This document shows positions 1-9,031 of a stretch of 64,000 bases of DNA, piece after piece. Within the stretch, counting starts at the first letter, position 1. The number at the start of each line of letters is the position of its first letter. The stretch is from positions 682,001 to 746,000 of the forward strand of contig JAHBUS010000001.1 of assembly GCA_019637955.1 (NCBI GenBank), read 5' to 3'. The notes under the pieces are model-generated. The model did no database searches. It was not told the DNA's origin and saw only the letters and a program-made list of their open reading frames with translations. A program made the position numbers and the translations under genes. The stretch comes from Pseudobdellovibrionaceae bacterium (lineage in GTDB: Bacteria > Bdellovibrionota > Bdellovibrionia > Bdellovibrionales > Bdellovibrionaceae).

Positions 1-2
1 GA

Positions 3-335
3 AGCTGTGAGCTCGTCTTTGACCTGACGGCGGTCACGCAGGGACGAGCGCTCGCCCAGGTGTCGGCGAAAACTCGATTTTTTAACAGCTCAACCGAACA
101 TTGCGAGCGCAAGGCGGAGGCGATTTTTCAAAAAACAGGACGGGTCACCGAAGGACTCACCGGCGATCAGCAAGCCTCGGTCGAGTTTCAATTCGAAGCC
201 GAACGTCAGCGTCTCACCGTCCAATCCCGGTCGCTCGGCTGGGGATCGAACTCAAACGAGAACCTCGATGCCTGCCTCGCCGAGACCCTCTTGATTGTGG
301 ATCTCGAAGACGCCCCAGGCCCTGCAGCATTGTGA
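3..335 (+). CDS. C-terminal end of an unknown protein (5' truncated)
   Basis: The frame is open from the left edge of the window to a TGA at 333-335, so the true start lies upstream. A GTG at 60 is in frame but has no clear ribosome site. The visible part alternates short hydrophobic and polar stretches and carries three cysteines, which would suit the beta-rich end of an exported protein. The competing frame at 101-397 is arginine-rich and looks like a G+C-driven shadow. I do not recognise the family. The 150 bases to the next gene hold no convincing terminator. Confidence 0.5.
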   Translation, partial: SCELVFDLTAVTQGRALAQVSAKTRFFNSSTEHCERKAEAIFQKTGRVTEGLTGDQQASVEFQFEAERQRLTVQSRSLGWGSNSNENLDACLAETLLIVDLEDAPGPAAL

Positions 336-485
336 ACCTGTCTCAGGTCCTCGTTCTGGCCCTTGCTTCTCGAGATGAGACGCCCTCTTTGCCCTGAAAT
401 GTTCTGAGGGGTTCCACAATTGATGAACAGTGTTGAACTAACCTGGATCCAGGCAAACAAATTTTACTGAAGGATCGGGGTCTTT

Positions 486-2243
486 ATGTTGTTCCGAATC
501 ATCGCCGTTGCGCTGCTCTTGCTCGCGGTACTCACGGTTTCACCCGTCTTCGCTCAGAACATGTGGGGCACGGGAATGTACGGCGGGATGCAAGGGTGCG
601 GGCAGCAACCGCAGATGAGCGATGAGGCCTCTGGGGTCAAGGAAGAGATTCAAGAACTCGCCAAAAACCTGAAAGAAGCCAAGTCGGACTTGAGCCGACT
701 CAAATCGAAGATCGCCACCCTCAAGTCAGGCGTTTCGTCGGCGAAAGATCTTTTTAAATTGACGGGCTTTGAGAGCGAAGCGTTCTCGACCATCGAAAAC
801 CACATCACCGGCGGCTACTCCTGCCAGAGTTATCAACGAGTCAGCTGCAGTGAGCGCGAAGCGGCGGCCAACCAACCTCCATCGCCCCCGCCCGCGCGCA
901 ATGGAACGCCACAGGGTGATCCCTGCGCAAGCGCAGGCTCCCTGACCTCCCCGTCTCCGTTCGCACCTGAGGTCTGGTCAAGATCTTGCGCCGGTGGTGG
1001 TCAACTTCGCGCGTCCATTTGCGATCAAAACGTGAACCGGGCGCGGGGATACAATAGCGAGTCTTGCCGTAAGTACCTATCGACTTGGATGGAAAAACAA
1101 AAAGAACTGCGTGAAAGCGAGACCAAAATCGCCGAGCTCGAAGCCCGCGTGAAAGAATTCGAAGCGCAGGCAAAAGTAAAAAAGAATGAACTTCGCGATG
1201 CGCTCAAAGAAGCCCAGCGTTCGGGCACCGAGGGGGGCTGCATTGAATGCATGCTCACTGGAAATGGTGGCCGCGGCGGAGGCCCTCAACAACAGCAACG
1301 CAGTTCGGGCTGGGAAGTCGCCACCAATGTCGCCTTGGGTTTAGGTTCGATGTACCTCGGCAACCAACTGCAAAAGTACCAAACAGATCAGAACGCGAGA
1401 CTCGGCTATCCGACACAGAGTTACCCCACGCTTGGCTATGGAATGCCGTATTTCCAAGGAGCTCTTTACGGTGCGCTGGGCGGCGGCACCTCGCAGGGCA
1501 CGTTCGCCTGCGGCGGTACGATGAACGGCAACAGCATCGGCGGCGCCTTTGGGTATCCGCAGAACATGTACGGCCAATCCAGCGGCGGCATGATGATGTC
1601 GGGCATGGGCAACATGTATGGCATGGGAATGATGGGCGGCATGATGATGAGCAACCCCATGATGGGCATGATGTCTAACGGGATGATGACGTCAGGCATG
1701 GGCATGATGAACGGAATGGGAATGATGTCCAACGGCATGACGATGTCAGGCCTGGGTATGATGAACGGGATGGGTATGATGTCCAACGGCATGATGATGT
1801 CAGGCCTGGGCATGATGAACGGAATGGGAATGATGTCCAACGGAATGATGATGTCAGGCCTGGGTATGATGAACGGGATGGGAATGATGTCTAATGGAAT
1901 GATGATGTCAGGTGGATTTGATCAGACTTCGATGCAGATCCAGCAGCAGATGATGCAACTCCAAATGCAGCAATACCAGCAGCGCACGCAGGCGCAAATG
2001 GCGGGTTATCAAACCATCATGGGACTTTCCACCGAGATGCAAAGCCTTCAGTACAGATACCAGCAGGCTTTGATGAATATTCAAACGGGTGGCTACCTTG
2101 GTTACGGGCTGACCGGATCGGGCCTCAATACGGTCGGAACGACGAGTATCTACTCCAATGGCCTCGTCCTCCCGGGCCAAACGACAACCGTTCCCACAAC
2201 ACTTTATCCCAACACGACCACCACGATCCCCAGCTATCGCTAA
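486..2243 (+). CDS. secreted coiled-coil protein with Met/Gly tandem repeats
   Basis: The 585-residue product starts with a clear signal peptide ending near AQN (residues 1-24), so it is exported. Residues about 50-85 and 195-245 are Lys/Glu/Leu-rich and likely coiled coil, with several cysteines between them that could form disulfides. Residues about 350-480 are extremely rich in Met, Gly, Ser and Asn, built on an 18-residue unit with core GMMSNGMMMSG. A Gln/Met-rich stretch and a Thr/Pro-rich tail follow. The start is the ATG at 486, preceded by a G-rich stretch (472-480). A strong terminator follows directly. Met-rich repeats occur in some copper-binding and some adhesive proteins, but no family is recognised and a metal or surface role is only a guess. 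Confidence 0.88.
   Translation: MLFRIIAVALLLLAVLTVSPVFAQNMWGTGMYGGMQGCGQQPQMSDEASGVKEEIQELAKNLKEAKSDLSRLKSKIATLKSGVSSAKDLFKLTGFESEAFSTIENHITGGYSCQSYQRVSCSEREAAANQPPSPPPARNGTPQGDPCASAGSLTSPSPFAPEVWSRSCAGGGQLRASICDQNVNRARGYNSESCRKYLSTWMEKQKELRESETKIAELEARVKEFEAQAKVKKNELRDALKEAQRSGTEGGCIECMLTGNGGRGGGPQQQQRSSGWEVATNVALGLGSMYLGNQLQKYQTDQNARLGYPTQSYPTLGYGMPYFQGALYGALGGGTSQGTFACGGTMNGNSIGGAFGYPQNMYGQSSGGMMMSGMGNMYGMGMMGGMMMSNPMMGMMSNGMMTSGMGMMNGMGMMSNGMTMSGLGMMNGMGMMSNGMMMSGLGMMNGMGMMSNGMMMSGLGMMNGMGMMSNGMMMSGGFDQTSMQIQQQMMQLQMQQYQQRTQAQMAGYQTIMGLSTEMQSLQYRYQQALMNIQTGGYLGYGLTGSGLNTVGTTSIYSNGLVLPGQTTTVPTTLYPNTTTTIPSYR
1665..1913 (+). repeat. 54-bp tandem repeat encoding GMMSNGMMMSGLGMMNGM
   Basis: Four full 54-base units start at 1665, 1719, 1773 and 1827, with a partial fifth at 1881. 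The period is a multiple of three, so units can be gained or lost in frame. The units differ mainly at third codon positions and at a few Met/Thr or Leu/Met exchanges. Confidence 0.9.
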
Positions 2244-2248
2244 AAAAG

Positions 2249-2280
2249 AAAAAGCCCGCTCTTTCGAGCAGGCTTTTTTT
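2249..2280. terminator. bidirectional rho-independent terminator
   Basis: A hairpin pairs AGCCcGCTC with GAGCaGGCT around a TTTC loop and is flanked by an A-run on the left and a T-run on the right. It lies between the convergent ends at 2243 (+) and 2307 (-), so it can serve both genes. Confidence 0.9.
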
Positions 2281-2306
2281 GAAAGGCTTCGAATTTTCGA
2301 TCTTGC

Positions 2307-3887
2307 TTAGAACACCGAGAATTGGGTGTTGGCGCGGATCGCGGCGTTGTGACCGTAAACATCCGTCGTGAAGCGAATGATCTGATCGCTGCCGTAGTGG
2401 CTGGTGATCGGGAGCATGTACACGGGGATCGTGTTTTTCACTTCAACGGGAGTCTCTTTATCCAAGACTTCGCCAGGGCGAACCACGTGGTTCTCGATGG
2501 CCATGCGGTCCCACTTGGTTCCCGCCAAGATGTACTCGGCGAGATCGATGGGTTTTTCAACCCGCACGCAGCCCGAGCTGCGCAGACGGTTCTCTTCGTT
2601 GAAGAGGTCGCGCTCGCCGGTGTCGTGCAAGTAGATCGCTTCGCCATTCGTGAGGGCGAACTTCACCACGCCCAAGGCGTTGTAGTAGTTCGGCATCTGA
2701 CGGATGTAGAACCCGTTGCCGCTCGACGACGTGATGTTGTGCCAGTCGATTTGCGAGGGGCTGTAGCGGGTGCGGAAGTTCTCGCTCACAACGATGAAGT
2801 TGTTTTGCGCGAAGTAGTTCTCCACTTCCCAGTAACCGAGATTGCGGATGATCTCGACTTTATCCTTGATGAAGACCGTCGGGGGAACGGTCCAGTAAGG
2901 ATTCAAGATGACTTGGTAGATCTTGTCCTGCATCGAAGGCGTTTTGCGCTCGACGCGGCCGTTGATCGTTTTGAAGTTGAAAACCACGGGGTTGGCTTGG
3001 CTGCGATCGATCAGCAAGAAGTTCGAGAACGCGAGGTTCACGAAGATGTAGCGGCCGGTCGGATCTTGCGGGAGCCAACGGATTTTTTCGAGATCCGCAC
3101 GGACCTGCTCGATGCGCTCCGTGAGCGGCGTCTCGAGATATTTCTGAGTCGCGCCGCCAGGAGAAACCACGACGTCGGGTTTCATTTTCAGCTGGCGCTG
3201 AACATCGGCCACGGCCGCAGCGGTTTGCTCGTCAAAGCGCGCGTCCATATTGTCGATCTTAAATCCCAACAGAGCCAAGCGGGCCTTGAGTTTCGAAACC
3301 GCGGGGTCGGTCACGCCCATTTTCAAGGGCTTTTTGAACGTGCCGATGGGAGCCCAAGCGTCGGTGCGCTGGATCTCTTTCAAGCGGTTCAACAAGCGCA
3401 CGAGCATGCGGTAGTCGATGATTTGCGGGGCCAGCAAGTTGACGAGAGTCTCGTTGGAACCGGCCGACTGCGCCACCGCCGCGCGGATTTTTTCGTCCGA
3501 CAGCGATTTTTTGGTGAAGCGAATGTCGCTCGAAACTTCGGCGCCGCTCAGGCGGCCCGTGTAGAGCTGACGAGCGATCGCGTTGAAGAGCGGCATCACG
3601 GCCGCGCGAGCCTGCTCAGGAGCCATCATGCGAACTTGGTTGATCGTCATCTGTTCAGACGAGGTGATAAACAAGCCATGGGCTTCGGGCACAGTGGCGA
3701 CAAAGTCGATCATCTGTGCGAGCTCTTCAGCTTTGAGGTCCGCCCAAGGGTCCACTCGCGGAGTGGGAGAAGGGCGCGCCGGGGCTGGCGTTCCAGGTCG
3801 TCGGGCTGTCTGAGCGCGGGCCGTCGCGGCTGCCGCCATGATCAGAACAGATCCGAGTAAAACAGCGTTACGCAGGTTGCGATTCAT
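2307..3887 (-). CDS. L,D-transpeptidase, YcbB/LdtD-like
   Basis: This 526-residue exported protein has a signal peptide (residues 1-26, ending ARAQ), an alpha-helical region, a peptidoglycan-binding-like segment around residues 190-255, and a C-terminal YkuD catalytic domain. The catalytic residues appear as H421 in YLHDTGERDLF and C440 in RSSGCVRVE, matching the family's S-x-G-C signature. Such enzymes make 3-3 crosslinks in murein or attach proteins to it. Length and domain order resemble E. coli YcbB. The start is the ATG at 3887 after a purine-rich GGGGGATTATCC. In a predator this could serve self- or prey-wall remodelling, which is inference. Confidence 0.92.
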   Translation of the reverse strand: MNRNLRNAVLLGSVLIMAAAATARAQTARRPGTPAPARPSPTPRVDPWADLKAEELAQMIDFVATVPEAHGLFITSSEQMTINQVRMMAPEQARAAVMPLFNAIARQLYTGRLSGAEVSSDIRFTKKSLSDEKIRAAVAQSAGSNETLVNLLAPQIIDYRMLVRLLNRLKEIQRTDAWAPIGTFKKPLKMGVTDPAVSKLKARLALLGFKIDNMDARFDEQTAAAVADVQRQLKMKPDVVVSPGGATQKYLETPLTERIEQVRADLEKIRWLPQDPTGRYIFVNLAFSNFLLIDRSQANPVVFNFKTINGRVERKTPSMQDKIYQVILNPYWTVPPTVFIKDKVEIIRNLGYWEVENYFAQNNFIVVSENFRTRYSPSQIDWHNITSSSGNGFYIRQMPNYYNALGVVKFALTNGEAIYLHDTGERDLFNEENRLRSSGCVRVEKPIDLAEYILAGTKWDRMAIENHVVRPGEVLDKETPVEVKNTIPVYMLPITSHYGSDQIIRFTTDVYGHNAAIRANTQFSVF

Positions 3888-3994
3888 GGATAATCCCCCT
3901 TTGGATTAATGAAACTGACGCAACGTGTAATACAGTTGACGCGGAATGGCAAATTCCGTCACGACTCTGCAATCTTTACAGGTAAACCGCGGAC

Positions 3995-5884
3995 TTAGCG
4001 GCCCGAAGGGAAATACAGTTTGTTGTCCCAAAGTCCCTGGCTGAAGTACTGCCGGGTGGCCTCGAGCTTTTTGAGAAGATCGGCGCGAACCTGCGGATCT
4101 TCCACCTCTTTTGCGGGCTCGGGGGGCTTTAAAGACAGATGGTCCTCAAGGGCATACAGATGAACGTCGCCCTTGCCGTCCATGGTGAGACGGTGGGTCT
4201 TCTCCACCAGCGTGTAAAAACCCTCCGATTGAAAGACCACGTACCGGTCGCCCGCGCGAAAAACCGAGCGGCCCATCAGATTGTGCGAGGCAAAGTCTTG
4301 ACCCAAAAAGTCGAGCACCGAAGGAATGAGATCGATGTGCTGAACGGGTGCTTTGGTGTCGATCGCGGGCCACTTCGAAATGGCCGGATGAAAAAAGATC
4401 AGCGGCACCCGGTACTGTCCGAGTTCATTTTGATAACGGGGGCGCACCGGCTTGTAGGTGTGATCGGCCGTGATGATAAAAAGCGTGTCTTGATACCAAG
4501 GTTCTTTTTCGGCCGCCTCGAAAAACTTGCGAAGCGCGCCGTCGGTGTAGCCGATCACCTCGTGGATCTCATTCGTTCCCTTGGGGTACACGCCTTGCGC
4601 GCCCGCCGGCACTTTAAACGGATTGTGCGAAGTCAGCGTGAAGGCCACCGCGGTGAAAGGCGTCTGCTGCGTGCCGATCTCTTTGACCATGTTTAAAAGA
4701 AAGGGCTCGTCCCAGATGCCCCACGTACCGTCGTGATCGCCTTTGTCGGGATACTCGTTCGCACCGTAATAGCGCTGGATCCCCGCGCTCTTCATAAACT
4801 GATCGAAGTACATCGTCCCGTTGTCGCCACCGTGGTAAAAAGCCGACGAGTAGCCGTAGGACCCAAGGATCGTCCCCCAACCGTAAAAGGTGTTGGTCGC
4901 GTACTGCGAGCTGATGAAAGGCTCGGACATCAACGCGGGCACGCCGCCCAAAAGCGAAGCGATGCCTTCAATACTGCGTCGGGCGTTGGCAAAGGCATTG
5001 GTGAACAAAAGTCCGCGCTGCGAGATCTCGTCTAAAAAAGGCGTGTAGCCTTTGTCTCCGTGCGGGCTCCCCATGTGATCCAGCGTGAAGCTCTCGAGAA
5101 TCAAGACCACCACGTTTTGCGGCTTTCGCGGCCGCAGGGCCTGGATCATCGACTCTCCCGGGAGCGCGCCGTTCATCAACGCGAGCATCTCCTCATCGGG
5201 CATGAACTTCTCGCGCGGCAGTCCCGCGCGGCGAAGCGATTGAATCAACGAGAAGCTCGAGTTGAGAGTCAGTTGATTGAGAACGGGATTGGCAAAAACC
5301 TGCGCGTGCGCGAAGCCGATGGGCTTTTTCTGCAAACCCCCACGCGCCGCGATCACCAATACGATCAGAGCGGCGAAACCCATCACGAATCTCGGCGCGC
5401 GCGAGAACCGCGGCGCCACCCGTGCGCACCGGCGCGTCCACCACCAAGAGGCCACCAGATAAACGAGCATCAAGAGCGTGCTGATCGAAAGCAGCGGAAT
5501 GTACTCGAGAATCGTCGCCCAGAACTTTCCTTTGACCTCGGCCGCGATCAAGAACGACTGCACGTTAAAGCGACGGCCGGTGAACTGAACGTACTCCACT
5601 TCGCCAAGATTCAGGATCAAGAACGGAACGTTCAGAAGAGCGAACAAAAAAGCGGCCGGCCGGCGCACGTCTCTCCCCGCCACCAAGCCGAGGGTCATCA
5701 AGATCAGGGCGGGAATCGTGAGAATCGCGATCACGCTCAAATCGAAGCGAAGCCCGTAGATGAACGTTAAAAAGAGATCGCCGCCCGGAAGGCCCTGATA
5801 GAGGCTTTGATTCCAAACCAGGAAAAGCAGACGGATCGCGGAGTAAAAGAGCAGCGTAAAAAAAATGAGACCCGCAAAGAGCAT
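3995..5884 (-). CDS. membrane sulfatase-fold transferase (LTA synthase family)
   Basis: Five hydrophobic segments fill residues 1-165, followed by an extracytoplasmic alkaline-phosphatase/sulfatase-fold domain, the architecture of lipoteichoic acid synthase and phosphoglycerol or phosphoethanolamine transferases. The metal-ligand motif VLILESF, a candidate Ser nucleophile in RRSIEGIASLLGG, and ITADHTY near residue 470 are visible. At 629 residues it matches that family's size. The nucleophile is Ser where LtaS has Thr. A Gram-negative owner would more likely use it for glycan or lipid decoration than for teichoic acid; the substrate is unknown. The ribosome site before 5884 is weak. Confidence 0.85.
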   Translation of the reverse strand: MLFAGLIFFTLLFYSAIRLLFLVWNQSLYQGLPGGDLFLTFIYGLRFDLSVIAILTIPALILMTLGLVAGRDVRRPAAFLFALLNVPFLILNLGEVEYVQFTGRRFNVQSFLIAAEVKGKFWATILEYIPLLSISTLLMLVYLVASWWWTRRCARVAPRFSRAPRFVMGFAALIVLVIAARGGLQKKPIGFAHAQVFANPVLNQLTLNSSFSLIQSLRRAGLPREKFMPDEEMLALMNGALPGESMIQALRPRKPQNVVVLILESFTLDHMGSPHGDKGYTPFLDEISQRGLLFTNAFANARRSIEGIASLLGGVPALMSEPFISSQYATNTFYGWGTILGSYGYSSAFYHGGDNGTMYFDQFMKSAGIQRYYGANEYPDKGDHDGTWGIWDEPFLLNMVKEIGTQQTPFTAVAFTLTSHNPFKVPAGAQGVYPKGTNEIHEVIGYTDGALRKFFEAAEKEPWYQDTLFIITADHTYKPVRPRYQNELGQYRVPLIFFHPAISKWPAIDTKAPVQHIDLIPSVLDFLGQDFASHNLMGRSVFRAGDRYVVFQSEGFYTLVEKTHRLTMDGKGDVHLYALEDHLSLKPPEPAKEVEDPQVRADLLKKLEATRQYFSQGLWDNKLYFPSGR

Positions 5885-5909
5885 ACGGGTCTAAATTAAC
5901 CGAAGCGCC

Positions 5910-5929
5910 AGGCCGCTGTCATGCGGCCT
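5910..5929 (-). terminator. possible terminator hairpin
   Basis: Perfect 7-bp stem AGGCCGC/GCGGCCT with a six-base loop, ten bases beyond the stop at 5940 on the minus strand. There is no T-run, so intrinsic termination would be weak. Confidence 0.35.
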
Positions 5930-5939
5930 TGGGTCAGGA

Positions 5940-6893
5940 TCACCCGCGGCGACCGCGGGCTTTGAGTTTGACTTGAGAAGGCTGACGGACTTGGGGGTTC
6001 GCCGAGAAGTTGAACTTCACTTCAACCAGGCCTTGCTGAATAAAGACGCGGCGGACGATCCCATCAAAATTGAAATTGTTCACGACCGTGTCACCCACGC
6101 AGATGCCCTGCACGCAGTTGAGGTCTTCCCAGCTCGATTGCTGAACGGGAGGCGTGATGACCACAGGTCCACCACCCGGGGTGATGTCGATCGGCGGAGG
6201 GAGCGCAGGCGCCGTCCCGGGCTGAGTCGGGCGCGTCGTTGCGGGGGGCGCAACCACCACGGGCGGAGTGGGACGGTTCGTTTGCGGAATCACGACCGTC
6301 GGCTGGTGCGGCTCGAGCGGCAAACCGGCTTGCGAAGAACCCGGACGCAGGCCATCTGGAGGACGAACGGCATAAACGGGTTTGGGGGTCGCATCGCCAA
6401 CGGCCGTCGCATCTCCGGTCGCGTAAGAACCCAAGATCGCGGGCTCAGTGATCGCGCCGAAGAAGATCGTCACGCTCGCGATGCTCGAACGGCCCACGAC
6501 ATTCAGGGCCGCGGTGTCCACTCGGCGTTCCAAGTTCTTCAGTTCAACTTTGGCCTCACCGCCGGGTTTGGCGAACACATCCGGATCGGTCTCAACCGAG
6601 CTGGAATCCACGATTTGATTGTTGACGACCAAATAAGCCGCCGCGCCGCCGATGTGAGATTTCATCATCACTTCAACGCGGTTCAAGTCGAAACTCGGCA
6701 GGTTTTGCAGAACCGAGTTCTGACGCTTGGCCTCGTTCAAAAGATCGAGCGTCGCAACCTGATCGCCATTGCGGGTGCCGCGTTGAAGCTTTTCAAGCTT
6801 CAGACTCAGCTGCGTGAGGGGCTCGGCCAAGGCGGTATCCGCCAGCAAGAGACCGAGAAGAACGGGAGTGATTTGTTTGATCATCGCTTTCAT
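5940..6893 (-). CDS. secreted Pro-rich protein with a C-terminal SH3-like domain
   Basis: I take the ATG at 6893, because GGTTGGAG precedes it and the product then begins with a signal peptide ending DTALAEP. Upstream in-frame codons would overlap the neighbouring gene heavily. The 317 residues comprise a folded N-terminal region (about 30-170) with alternating strands, a Pro/Thr/Gln-rich linker (about 180-250), and a compact C-terminal domain with two cysteines in CVQGICVGD followed by beta-strands. That end looks like a small barrel. It lies eight bases after the peptidase-like gene at 6902-8860 and probably shares its transcript. No function is recognised. Confidence 0.82.
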   Translation of the reverse strand: MKAMIKQITPVLLGLLLADTALAEPLTQLSLKLEKLQRGTRNGDQVATLDLLNEAKRQNSVLQNLPSFDLNRVEVMMKSHIGGAAAYLVVNNQIVDSSSVETDPDVFAKPGGEAKVELKNLERRVDTAALNVVGRSSIASVTIFFGAITEPAILGSYATGDATAVGDATPKPVYAVRPPDGLRPGSSQAGLPLEPHQPTVVIPQTNRPTPPVVVAPPATTRPTQPGTAPALPPPIDITPGGGPVVITPPVQQSSWEDLNCVQGICVGDTVVNNFNFDGIVRRVFIQQGLVEVKFNFSANPQVRQPSQVKLKARGRRG

Positions 6894-6901
6894 CTCCAAC
6901 C

Positions 6902-8860
6902 TCAAAGCGCTTCCAAAGCGCGGCGAATATTGAATCTCGACGTGACGTCTTTCGAATCGCGGGCCTGCGCCTCGCTCATGCGTTTCACATCGCCCAGCGA
7001 GTAGCCCATGACTTCCGTGGGATCGCGAACCGTCTGGTTGCGCAGGAACTGCGTGAACTCGTACCACTGGGCCTTGTCCGCGGTCTCAACGCACGAGCGG
7101 AGTTCGGCTTGAGAGCGGGCGCCCCAACGGCGCTCGGGACAGAAATAAGGATCGAACGAGAGTTTCGTCACGCGCGCCAGTGCCGTGGTGAGGCTCATAC
7201 GAACCTCTTGGCGCTGGGTGTTCTGGTACGAGATGCGGCACGACGAATCGACCTCGTGGTACACCTTGATCAAGTCGCGCTTCAAGTTGTCGCCTTGGTA
7301 CGTGTAGAACGGATCCTTGCTAATGACTTTCGTCATGTAGTCTTTGGCGTCGTCGATCAAATCCAGCACCCGCTTACGAATGCGCAAGTCGCGGCCCGGA
7401 GTCGAGTACGCTTCCCACTCCCCGTCGGCGCCGTAGATATTGCGGGGCAGATTGGCGGGGTGCGAGCGGTTGTGCAAGCCGCTCTCGATCGCGGTCTGGA
7501 CCGAACGCGTGCGTTCTTGAATGTCGGTGCAAAGACCCATCATTTTGTCGCGGAATTTTTTAACCGGGTCGACACGGTAGACGTTGTCGGCCAAACGACG
7601 CTCGATGAAGTCGAAGTAGTTCAGACTCTTGCCTTGATGCGAGAACTTGCCTTTTTTCCAATCCCAATCGGGTGAGGGCTCGCTGCCGTAGTACTGCTCG
7701 GCCGAAGCATCGGGAATCTCCGCATCCGTTTTGAACACGAAGCGGCCCGAGGTGATCGTGCCATCACGCGCGACTTTCGCATTCACAACTTTGAACGGAC
7801 GCCAGTTTTTGAAACCGCCGCCCTGAAAGGGGTTCGAACGCATGTACTCGCGCGAGAACACGCCGCGGGTGACCGAGTTGTCGGGGTGGGCGTCGATGTA
7901 TTTCACTTCGCCCTCTTCGGTGACGTCGTAGACCAAGGCCACGTGACCGGTCACTTTATAGAGAACCGTTCCGGGCTTGATCGAATCGCGCGTGATCGCG
8001 GGGCTGTAGAAATCAGGCTGAACGTCGCCGTTCGTGTGGAACATGCGGTAGGTTCCCGACGAGACGACGTCTTGGATTTGGCGGACCATGCTGTAGTAGT
8101 CGCGGGCGGCGCCGCCCGAGTGGGGAACGTTGTTGCGGCTGGTAGGACGGTTTCCGTTGAGAGAGTAACGGATGTCCTTGAGCGACTCTTCGAATTTAGC
8201 GAGATTGCCCTTGGCCTCTTCTTCCAGGCGGCGCTTGGCGATGTTGGCTTCTTGCTCCGCCGACAACGGATTGGGCTGAAAGCCCCAGACCGATGAGTAC
8301 GGCAGTTTGTTTTTATACGCGAAGTAAGCGCGCATCGTGGCGGGGAAATCGGCGCAATCCGAGTAGTGCACGCCATCCAGATCAAGATCGTCACGGTAAG
8401 GGTTGGCTTCGCTGATGATGCAAGTATCGAAGGTGTTGCACTTGGATTCGCCGATCGCTTTGACGAACGATTGCCATTTGAGTTCGTCCTGCTCGCTCCA
8501 CTCGGTCTTGGTCACTTTCCAAGGAGCGGAGGGCTGCTGGGGAATGCAGCGCAGGTACTTGGCGTCGCTGATCACGAAACGCATCATGAGGTTGCCATCA
8601 ACCGTCATTTCCTGACGGCGAAAGTTCGAACAATAAACGCGGGGGTCTCGGGATTTGGACGGATCTTCAACATTATCGCGGTCTTCACGTTCGTCCTGGA
8701 AGTCGTCTTGCTGAGGCAAAATGACCTGGGGTTGGTACCGTTGATAACGGGGGGTCTGGCGAAGAGGACGGCCGAACCAATCGAATTGTGCGAGTGCCGA
8801 TGGGCCGCTCATCAAAAGCAGTCCCGACGCCATCATTGCCCAAATGCGAACCGTAACCAT
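6902..8860 (-). CDS. exported papain/NlpC-like cysteine hydrolase (putative)
   Basis: From the ATG at 8860, preceded by GGGAG, the product is 652 residues with a signal peptide ending SALAQF. A possible catalytic triad is spread over the middle: a Cys in YSDCADFPATMRAYFAY, a His in VTGHVALVYDV, and an Asp/His in YIDAHPD. That order (Cys in a helix, then His in a strand, then Asp) is typical of papain-fold amidases such as NlpC/P60 or CHAP proteins. The C-terminal 200 residues are helical and unassigned. If the call is right it cleaves peptide or amide bonds in the envelope or in prey. The family assignment is inference from motif order only. Confidence 0.78.
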   Translation of the reverse strand: MVTVRIWAMMASGLLLMSGPSALAQFDWFGRPLRQTPRYQRYQPQVILPQQDDFQDEREDRDNVEDPSKSRDPRVYCSNFRRQEMTVDGNLMMRFVISDAKYLRCIPQQPSAPWKVTKTEWSEQDELKWQSFVKAIGESKCNTFDTCIISEANPYRDDLDLDGVHYSDCADFPATMRAYFAYKNKLPYSSVWGFQPNPLSAEQEANIAKRRLEEEAKGNLAKFEESLKDIRYSLNGNRPTSRNNVPHSGGAARDYYSMVRQIQDVVSSGTYRMFHTNGDVQPDFYSPAITRDSIKPGTVLYKVTGHVALVYDVTEEGEVKYIDAHPDNSVTRGVFSREYMRSNPFQGGGFKNWRPFKVVNAKVARDGTITSGRFVFKTDAEIPDASAEQYYGSEPSPDWDWKKGKFSHQGKSLNYFDFIERRLADNVYRVDPVKKFRDKMMGLCTDIQERTRSVQTAIESGLHNRSHPANLPRNIYGADGEWEAYSTPGRDLRIRKRVLDLIDDAKDYMTKVISKDPFYTYQGDNLKRDLIKVYHEVDSSCRISYQNTQRQEVRMSLTTALARVTKLSFDPYFCPERRWGARSQAELRSCVETADKAQWYEFTQFLRNQTVRDPTEVMGYSLGDVKRMSEAQARDSKDVTSRFNIRRALEAL

Positions 8861-8995
8861 AGTCACTCCCGTCGAAAAAAGCGTGCACACACGCCCTTAG
8901 GGGGCTTTAAAGCGAAACCAGGGCCATCGCCCGCCCGCCTGAACTCAAACCTAACCGGCCCCCGCCCCCCGCCCGGGTGGCTAAAGTTTTGACGG

Positions 8996-9024
8996 TTGAC
9001 GTTCTGGGGCGCCGTTCGGTATTT
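8996..9024 (+). promoter_or_regulatory. possible promoter of the bolA-grxD pair
   Basis: TTGACG at 8996 and GTATTT at 9019 are 17 bases apart. Transcription would then begin at or very near the bolA start codon, implying a very short or absent leader; the lack of a good ribosome site before 9032 fits this. The match is moderate. Confidence 0.3.
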
Positions 9025-9031
9025 GAGTTCC

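Noticed and set aside
1466-1840. Minus-strand frame with Ile/Pro/Met repeats
   Set aside because: It is simply the reverse of the Met/Gly repeat in the plus-strand gene.
2322-3860. Long plus-strand open frame (512 codons) opposite the L,D-transpeptidase
   Set aside because: It mirrors a gene with signal peptide and catalytic motifs, has no ribosome site or recognisable domain, and is Val/Arg/His-rich as expected of an antisense frame in G+C-rich DNA.
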